DNA of 19,793 nucleotides from DASVWH01 sp036389715 (GTDB taxonomy: Bacteria > Acidobacteriota > Blastocatellia > Pyrinomonadales > Pyrinomonadaceae), in assembly GCA_036389715.1 (NCBI GenBank), contig DASVWH010000223.1, forward strand, positions 1 through 19,793, in the 5' to 3' direction. Below are positions 14,796 through 19,793 of the stretch, piece by piece. Under the pieces are notes generated by a model, which ran no database searches, was not told the DNA's origin, and saw nothing but the letters and a program-made list of their open reading frames with translations. Both the position numbers and the translations under genes were made by a program. The stretch's first letter is position 1, and the number at the start of each line of letters is the position of its first letter.

Positions 14796-14887
14796 GCTAG
14801 ACCTCACGAAACGCCGGAGAATGAGGAAGAAGCCTGCCGCCGTGTTCTTAATTCTTTTAGGCTTTTATCATTCATCAAGGAGTGTTT

Positions 14888-16750
14888 ATGTGTGGGATTG
14901 TCGGCTACGTTGGTAACAAGCAGGTCGTGCCGGTCATCATTGACGGGCTGCGGAAGCTGGAATATCGCGGCTACGATTCGGCCGGAATAGCGGTCGTTGA
15001 TGAGGCACACGATCTCTCGATTCGTCGCGCCGAAGGCAAGCTGCGCAACCTGGAAGAAGCCATCCGGCTCAAGCCGCTCGACGGGACTTACGGCATCGGT
15101 CACACGCGCTGGGCCACGCACGGCCGCCCGACCGAAGAGAACGCGCACCCGCATCGTGATTGCACGGGGCGCGTCGTCGTCGTTCATAACGGAATCATCG
15201 AAAACTACATCCAGCTCAAGGACCGCCTGCGGATGAGCGACCATCACTTCGTCACGGAGACGGACACGGAAGTGGTCGCGCACCTGGTCGAAGAATACCT
15301 GAAGGAAGGCGACCAGTTTGAACGGGCCGTGCGGCGCGCCGTCGCGGACCTGCACGGCATCTTCGCGCTCTCGATCATCAACGCCGACGAGCCGGACACG
15401 ATCATCGCCGTCCGGCAGGGGCCACCGGTCGTCATCGGTCTCGGCGACGGCGAATACTTCGTCGCCTCCGACATCCCGCCGATTCTCCAGCACACGCGCG
15501 ACATCTTCTTTCTCGGCGACGGAGAGATAGCCGTCCTGACCAGGGACGCCGTGCGCGTCACGGACTTTGAAGGCAACTCGGTCGAGCCCGTCCAGCAACG
15601 CATCACCTGGGACCCCATCATGGCGGAGAAGGGCGGCTTTAAGCACTTCATGCTCAAGGAGATATACGAGCAGCCGCGCGCCGTCCGCGACACCGTGCAG
15701 GGCCGCATCTCCTTAGACAGCGGGCGCGTCTTTCTCGACGAGATGAAGAACATCACGGAGGCGGATTTTCGCACCTTCACCTCAATCAAGATTGCGGCCT
15801 GCGGGACGAGCTGGCACGCCGGGCTGGCCGGAAAGTACATGATCGAGCAGCTGGCGCGCGTCACCGTTGACGTTGACTACGCCTCCGAGTTTCGCTACCG
15901 CGACCCAGTGCTCGACGAGAACACGCTCCTGCTCGTCATCTCTCAATCGGGCGAGACCGCCGACACCATCGCCGCGATGCGCGAGGCCAGGGAGCGCGGG
16001 GCCAAAGTCCTGGCCATCTGCAACGTCCAGGGCTCGATGATTATGCGCGAAGCCGACGGCACGATCTTGACGCATGCCGGGCCGGAGATCGGCGTCGCCT
16101 CGACCAAAGCCTTCACCTCGCAGATGATCGCGCTCTATCTCTTTGGCCTCTACCTGGGCCGTTTGCGCGAGGTGCTGGACGAGGAGCAGTCAAGGCATCA
16201 CGCGCAGCAGCTCGCCGAGCTGCCGGTCAAGATCGAGCGTCTCCTCAACGAGTCTGACGAGATCGAAGAGCTGGCCAAGGAGTTCTTCCGCTCGACGGAT
16301 TTCCTCTATCTCGGGCGGGGCATCAATTTCCCGGTCGCGCTCGAAGGCGCGCTCAAGCTCAAGGAGATTTCCTACATCCATGCCGAGGGCTATCCGGCGG
16401 GCGAGATGAAGCACGGGCCAAACGCGCTGATTGACGAGCGCCTTCCGGTCGTCGTCATCAACTCGCGCGAGGAGGGCAACCGCGCCTCGGAGCTACGCTA
16501 CGAGAAGACGCACTCGAACATCGTCGAGGTCAAGGCCCGTGAAGGCGTCGTCCTCTCAATTCTGACCGAAGGCGATTCGATGTCTTCGACGGTCTCCGAC
16601 CACATCATCGAAATCCCTTCGTCGAGCGACCTGCTCTCGCCGATTCTCTCCGTCATCCCGCTCCAACTGCTGGCGTATCACATAGCCGTGCGCCGCGGCT
16701 GTGACGTGGACCAGCCGCGTAACCTGGCCAAGTCCGTGACCGTGGAATAA
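14888..16750 (+). CDS. glmS: Glutamine-fructose-6-phosphate aminotransferase (isomerizing) GlmS
   Basis: A 620-residue GlmS, which converts fructose-6-phosphate and glutamine to glucosamine-6-phosphate, the committed step to UDP-GlcNAc. The N-terminal glutaminase begins MCGIVGYVG, so the nucleophilic Cys2 fixes the start at the ATG at 14888, not the in-frame GTG at 14882; AAGGAG lies 6 bases upstream. GHTRWATHGRPTEENAHPH is the glutamine-site motif. Two SIS domains follow with CGTSWHAG, ISQSGETADT, ASTKAFTSQ and EGALKLKEISYIHAEGY, ending in the hallmark DVDQPRNLAKSVTVE. The leader after hicA is only 92 bases, too short for a glmS ribozyme. Control may instead act through YvcK/GlmR encoded upstream. 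Confidence 0.97.
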   Translation: MCGIVGYVGNKQVVPVIIDGLRKLEYRGYDSAGIAVVDEAHDLSIRRAEGKLRNLEEAIRLKPLDGTYGIGHTRWATHGRPTEENAHPHRDCTGRVVVVHNGIIENYIQLKDRLRMSDHHFVTETDTEVVAHLVEEYLKEGDQFERAVRRAVADLHGIFALSIINADEPDTIIAVRQGPPVVIGLGDGEYFVASDIPPILQHTRDIFFLGDGEIAVLTRDAVRVTDFEGNSVEPVQQRITWDPIMAEKGGFKHFMLKEIYEQPRAVRDTVQGRISLDSGRVFLDEMKNITEADFRTFTSIKIAACGTSWHAGLAGKYMIEQLARVTVDVDYASEFRYRDPVLDENTLLLVISQSGETADTIAAMREARERGAKVLAICNVQGSMIMREADGTILTHAGPEIGVASTKAFTSQMIALYLFGLYLGRLREVLDEEQSRHHAQQLAELPVKIERLLNESDEIEELAKEFFRSTDFLYLGRGINFPVALEGALKLKEISYIHAEGYPAGEMKHGPNALIDERLPVVVINSREEGNRASELRYEKTHSNIVEVKAREGVVLSILTEGDSMSSTVSDHIIEIPSSSDLLSPILSVIPLQLLAYHIAVRRGCDVDQPRNLAKSVTVE

Positions 16751-16830
16751 GTATCCGAGCGCGGCGCGCGCGAAGGCGACGAAACCCCGGCGGCTCTCAA
16801 GCACAGGACCGCTCGATGACCCCTGGGTTT

Positions 16831-17847
16831 CTATTTGTGTGAGACGAGCAACCGTTGCGGGGTGGCGGGCAGTTCGTGAAGCTCGCTGTGCGCGAAGCCC
16901 GCGTTCCTGAGCATTTGTTCAAGTTCACTGAAGGTGTAAGCATCGCCGCTCGGAGTTGAGCCGAGCATCGTCAGGCTAAATGCGGCGGGGATGGGCGGCG
17001 TCACCCTATCATCGTTGGGCACAAACTCCAGTGTCATGGCGCGGCCTCCCTGCGCCAGCGAATCGTAAACCTTGCGCAGCAGGCCCTCGCACGTCGGCGG
17101 GTCAAAGTGGTGCAGGAAGTTAGTCAGCAGGATCAGGTCGTAGTCGTTGCCGTAATCAACGTCGAAGGCGCTGCCCTCAATCGTGCTGTAGCGTTCGCTG
17201 ACGCCCGCCTTGCGTGCGTTCTCTCTGGCCACTTCGAGGACGCCCGGCCAGTCGAGCGCCGTGATGAGCGCCTGCGGGTGCTGTTGCGCGATGGCAATCC
17301 CGAAGAGGCCGTGGCCCGCGGCGATGTCGAGCACCTTCAGCGTCCGCTCCTCCCCGGGCTTGACGAGCTTCGCCAGAAGCTGTGCGGGCATCGCCATCAT
17401 CGGGGCCATGGCGCGCGCGAACTTGACCCAGACGGGATTCTCCGGGGCGACTGTGCCTCCTTCGTTCATCACAGTGCCGCCCTTGCGAACGACGGCTGCC
17501 AGGTCTGCGAACCCGCTGGTCAGCATCGGGGAAAGCAGGAACTCGACCGTGCCGCCCATGTAGGCAGGCGAGCGTTGGTCCAGAAACATCGCCGAGTCGA
17601 GCGTCAGGTGATAGCGCGCTTCCTCTTTAGTTAAAAACCCGATGATGACCAGGTAATCGCAGAGGATGCGCATTCCCCTTTCGGAAGCCTGGCAGCGCGC
17701 GGCCAGCTCCGGCACGGTTTGCAGGCCCTCGCCGAGCGCCGTAAAGACCTCCAGCTCGATGGCGGCCTTGAGGGCGGCGCTGCGCTGGTAGGCGTTGGCA
17801 GTTTCAAAGAAAAGCTCCGGGGAAGGTTGCGGCTGCTGGTCGGACAT
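16831..17847 (-). CDS. SAM-dependent O-methyltransferase (dimerisation plus Methyltransf_2 type)
   Basis: A 338-residue methyltransferase of the plant-COMT/CrtF-like class. An N-terminal helical dimerisation domain (about 10-90; SAALKAAIELEVFTAL) precedes a Rossmann domain with the SAM motif VLDIAAGHGLFGIAIAQ (172-188), the acidic ribose-binding ALDWPGVL (197-204) and LTNFLHHFDP (241-250), where the His pair lies at the usual catalytic-base position. It probably methylates a hydroxyl of a small molecule; the substrate is not identifiable. The ATG at 17847 has AGGAG 10 bases upstream, and an upstream in-frame extension has no similarity. It stands alone, convergent with glmS, with its own promoter; no biosynthetic neighbours are seen. 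Confidence 0.9.
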   Translation of the reverse strand: MSDQQPQPSPELFFETANAYQRSAALKAAIELEVFTALGEGLQTVPELAARCQASERGMRILCDYLVIIGFLTKEEARYHLTLDSAMFLDQRSPAYMGGTVEFLLSPMLTSGFADLAAVVRKGGTVMNEGGTVAPENPVWVKFARAMAPMMAMPAQLLAKLVKPGEERTLKVLDIAAGHGLFGIAIAQQHPQALITALDWPGVLEVARENARKAGVSERYSTIEGSAFDVDYGNDYDLILLTNFLHHFDPPTCEGLLRKVYDSLAQGGRAMTLEFVPNDDRVTPPIPAAFSLTMLGSTPSGDAYTFSELEQMLRNAGFAHSELHELPATPQRLLVSHK

Positions 17848-17893
17848 AATGGAATAGCTCCTGAAGATGTTGAGTTCGCGAAAGAACCGCTGA

Positions 17894-17922
17894 ATCTTAC
17901 AGTCCTGACGGAGCTTATTCAA
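17894..17922 (-). promoter_or_regulatory. Putative promoter of the O-methyltransferase gene
   Basis: On the minus strand TTGAAT (17922-17917) and TAAGAT (17899-17894) are exactly 17 bases apart, each matching four of six consensus positions. The leader would be about 40 bases. The rest of the gap up to the terminator at 18079 shows nothing further. Confidence 0.45.
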
Positions 17923-18078
17923 CGCTCGCTGCGCGCGTGAATCGGCACGCGGCTACTTGAACCGCCGTTTGAGCCGTCGTGATGAGCGACGCTCGACCTG
18001 ATGCATGGGCCGATGGATTGCGTGAGGCTGTCTCAGACGGGCTCTTCTTATCAGGAATAATCAGAAAATGCAAAAGTA

Positions 18079-18110
18079 AAGCCCGCGCCGTTTCTAGTCG
18101 GCGCGGGCTT
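18079..18110 (-). terminator. Intrinsic terminator after the Arg-rich secreted protein
   Basis: AAGCCCGCGCCG and CGGCGCGGGCTT form a perfect 12-bp GC-rich stem around an 8-base loop. On the minus strand it is followed by a T-rich tract (TTTACTTTTGCATTTTC), which fits rho-independent termination 33 bases after the stop of the gene at 18538-18143. The plus-strand side has no T-run. Confidence 0.88.
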
Positions 18111-18142
18111 CGGATAGAAGGTCAGTCGAGCGAGACTTATGG

Positions 18143-18538
18143 TTAGGGACGGCGGCCGTCACCGAAGACCGGGTGGGTCGGCGAGCCCGCTCCGCGGCGG
18201 TAGTAGCCGTTGCCGCGCCGCTGCCCGTTACGACCGTAAGCGTATCCACGGCGGTCGCTGTTGCGCCGGTAGCGACGAATCGAGCGGCTCTGCTCGCGTT
18301 GATCGCGTCGCACTTCGCGGCGCTCTTCACGCGTCAGCGTGCCGTCCGAACGGTTCTCGCGCCGCTCCTGGCGTATCTGTCGCTGGCGCTCGCGTAATTG
18401 TCTGGCCTCGTCGCGCGTCAACTCTCCGGAGCGAACGCCGCGCTGGATACGCGCGCGGTTGTGGCGTCCCTGCGCAAACGCCTGGTTCGAGAACCCGACG
18501 AGCAAGACCATCACACATAGAAGAAGAAACTTTTTCAT
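18143..18538 (-). CDS. Small secreted Arg-rich protein of unknown function
   Basis: A 131-residue protein with a clear signal peptide (MKKFLLLCVMVLLVGFSNQAFA, cleavage after AFA at about 22). The mature part has two related helical segments joined by a short turn: SGELTRDEARQLRERQRQI (38-56) and DGTLTREERREVRRDQ (65-80). The spacing suggests a helical hairpin of the type seen in small periplasmic proteins with repeated G-x-L/V-T motifs. The tail (90-131) is Arg/Gly/Tyr-rich and probably disordered. AAAGGAAAGGG upstream gives a strong Shine-Dalgarno, and a strong terminator follows, so it looks like a well-expressed single gene. The high positive charge may bind an anionic surface such as lipopolysaccharide; that is inference. 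Confidence 0.78.
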   Translation of the reverse strand: MKKFLLLCVMVLLVGFSNQAFAQGRHNRARIQRGVRSGELTRDEARQLRERQRQIRQERRENRSDGTLTREERREVRRDQREQSRSIRRYRRNSDRRGYAYGRNGQRRGNGYYRRGAGSPTHPVFGDGRRP

Positions 18539-18936
18539 CTTTAAAAACCCTTTCCTTTGATTTTCGGTTCTGTAAAACTACGGCAATTTTGATTAACGGC
18601 TGCCTGCAAGCCGCCGGAGAGAGAGTGTTCACGAATCGGAACTACGGCGATTAGCCAGCAATTATCAAGCCATGTCAGAGAACAGCCCGCGTCCGGCCAT
18701 AAACACAGGCAAATGCTGGGTTTTCAGGCCCCGGGCGCTGAAGCCGGAGCGGCTGCGCGGGTGGCCCGTTTTTAAATCGAACATCCGGTGCATGGTTTCC
18801 GTCGCTGGCGGCGGGCCGTCTTTTCAACGGAGAGGTTATCCGCGAGAATGAAACAGGCTATAATGCGCGGCGGCTTCGATTCCGGCGTCTTCCCGCTCGC
18901 CGGATGCCTTTCTCTAAATCTTGAAGGAGTTTCAGC
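18539..18936. other. Divergent intergenic region with leader of the secreted repeat protein
   Basis: 398 bases between two divergent secreted-protein genes. It holds the putative promoter at 18836-18864 and the leader of the right-hand gene. A weak 5-bp hairpin followed by five T (18757-18773) resembles a terminator on the plus strand, but no plus-strand gene ends upstream of it. AACTACGGC occurs twice (near 18576 and 18640). No RNA gene is recognised; a 90-codon frame across 18788-19060 looks spurious. Confidence 0.45.
18836..18864 (+). promoter_or_regulatory. Putative promoter of the secreted repeat protein
   Basis: A perfect TATAAT (18859-18864) has a weak TTATCC 17 bases upstream (18836-18841). 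Transcription from near 18871 would give a leader of about 66 bases leading to the AAGGAG Shine-Dalgarno at 18923-18928. Confidence 0.45.
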
Positions 18937-19793
18937 ATTAATCTTCCGGGCCGTGTCGCGCTGCTGCTGGTTGCGCTGCTCTGCTGCTGCGCCTGCGTCT
19001 CGACGGCGACGGCCCAGACCGCTCGGCAGGAGGGCACGGGCGTTATCTCAGGTCGCGTGACTCTCAACGATAAGGGCCTGGGCGGCATCGTCGTCGCACT
19101 CTTCTCGACCGACGCGAGGACTGGCCAGGGCGGGCCCATCGGCAGGGCCACGACCGATTTTGAAGGGCGCTACAGGCTGACGAGGATAAGCGCGGGGCGC
19201 TACAGCGTTGCGCCGCTGACGCCCGCGATGGTCGGCGCGGGCGCAGGGGTTTTCGATGAACCGGGCAAGCCCGTCACTCTGGCCGAGGGCGAGGTGGTCG
19301 AAAAGATAGACTTCGCACTCAGGCGCGGCGGCGTTATTACGGGGCGCGTGACGGACGCCGACGGCAGGCCCGTCATAGGCGAGTACGTCCGTCTCAATAC
19401 GGCTGACCAGCAGCAAGGGTCCGTGCGTAACCCCTTCGCCCTCAACTCCTCCATTAACCAGACGGACGACCGCGGCATCTACCGCATCTACGGCCTGGCC
19501 GACGGGCGCTATACGGTCAGCGTCGGAGAGGCGACGCAGGACGGCACGCTCCGGCGCGGATACGGCAGGCGTGGCTATTACCGGCGCACCTTTCATCCGA
19601 ATGTCACGGACCAATCGAAGGCCGCGATCATCGAAATCACGGACGGCAGCGAAGCGACGGGAGTAGACATCGTGCTCGGCCGCAAGGCCCGGACCTTCAC
19701 GGTGACCGGCCGCGTTCTGGACGCAGAGACGGGCCAGCCCGTGCCGAACATTCCGGTCGCGCACGGCTCGCTGACGGGCGACAAGAGGAGTCT
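18937..19793 (+). CDS. Secreted carboxypeptidase-regulatory-like repeat protein, probable AUU start, right-truncated
   Basis: An open frame of 285 codons plus two bases, continuing past the window. It encodes a signal peptide (R6, hydrophobic VALLLVALLCCCACVS, cleavage near ATA-Q at 26) and then three beta-sandwich repeats of the CarboxypepD_reg type: VISGRVTLNDKGLGGIVVAL (36-55), VITGRVTDADGRPVIGEYVR (133-152) and TVTGRVLDAETGQPVPNIPV (255-274), each with downstream strands like TDDRGIYRIYGLADGRYTV. These are typical of extracellular or outer-membrane proteins. A TGA lies in frame only 12 bases upstream, and no ATG, GTG or TTG occurs before the signal peptide; an ATT at 18937, 8 bases after AAGGAG, is the only well-placed start. 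An ATG lost by mutation or sequencing error is the main alternative. CTG at 18961 is less likely since it would cut the signal peptide. Confidence 0.82.
   Translation, partial: MNLPGRVALLLVALLCCCACVSTATAQTARQEGTGVISGRVTLNDKGLGGIVVALFSTDARTGQGGPIGRATTDFEGRYRLTRISAGRYSVAPLTPAMVGAGAGVFDEPGKPVTLAEGEVVEKIDFALRRGGVITGRVTDADGRPVIGEYVRLNTADQQQGSVRNPFALNSSINQTDDRGIYRIYGLADGRYTVSVGEATQDGTLRRGYGRRGYYRRTFHPNVTDQSKAAIIEITDGSEATGVDIVLGRKARTFTVTGRVLDAETGQPVPNIPVAHGSLTGDKRS

Noticed and set aside
14796..14887. glmS ribozyme or riboswitch upstream of glmS
   Set aside because: Only 92 bases lie between hicA and glmS, too short for the ribozyme core, and no matching pseudoknot pattern was seen.
14314..14887. 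Insertion-sequence or integron origin of the hicBA module
   Set aside because: No terminal inverted repeats, target duplications, transposase or recombination sites are visible around it.
18788..19060. A 90-codon plus-strand frame starting with ATG before the secreted repeat protein
   Set aside because: Spans the promoter and Shine-Dalgarno of the real gene in another frame and turns Arg-rich where the repeat protein begins; no domain pattern.

Overview
This is a GC-rich bacterial chromosome segment with compact coding, most likely from Acidobacteriota and plausibly Blastocatellia. That placement is an inference. It rests on the mix of gene types: a short single-anchor TonB-domain protein, secreted proteins with carboxypeptidase-regulatory-like repeats, an mglBA polarity pair, Rex, and several secreted proteins with no recognised family. 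No rRNA, tRNA, CRISPR array or insertion sequence was found.

Layout. Positions 1-2178 (minus strand) hold an operon: rex, a TonB-domain protein, and a class II (fuculose-phosphate-type) aldolase with an unusual C-terminal tail, then the first 14 codons of another gene that leaves the window. Divergent from it (plus strand) are ruvA and ruvB, a large secreted helical protein, a YihY-type membrane protein, queA, and a RimI-like acetyltransferase. A perfect 60-bp palindrome separates the last of these from the convergent mglB-mglA pair (minus). Next on the plus strand are a TPR protein with a histone-H1-like tail, then yvcK(glmR)-glmU, a small hicB-hicA module with a frameshifted toxin gene, and glmS. 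The right end holds a minus-strand O-methyltransferase, a small Arg-rich secreted protein with a strong terminator, and the start of a secreted repeat protein that seems to use an AUU start codon.

How the genes fit together. The clearest functional block is UDP-GlcNAc supply: GlmS makes glucosamine-6-phosphate, GlmU makes UDP-GlcNAc, and YvcK/GlmR in Bacillus subtilis senses UDP-GlcNAc and stimulates GlmS. Here the regulator sits with both enzymes. RuvA and RuvB form the Holliday-junction branch-migration motor. MglA and MglB form a polarity switch (GTPase and GAP). The rex operon may link NADH sensing to sugar-phosphate cleavage. The aldolase tail resembles a microcompartment encapsulation peptide, so a BMC locus may begin just left of the window, but this cannot be confirmed here.

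The most unusual items are the encapsulation-peptide-like tail, the 60-bp palindrome with no spacer, a 7-bp tandem repeat forming the leader of the acetyltransferase gene, the broken hicA, and the AUU-initiated secreted protein.
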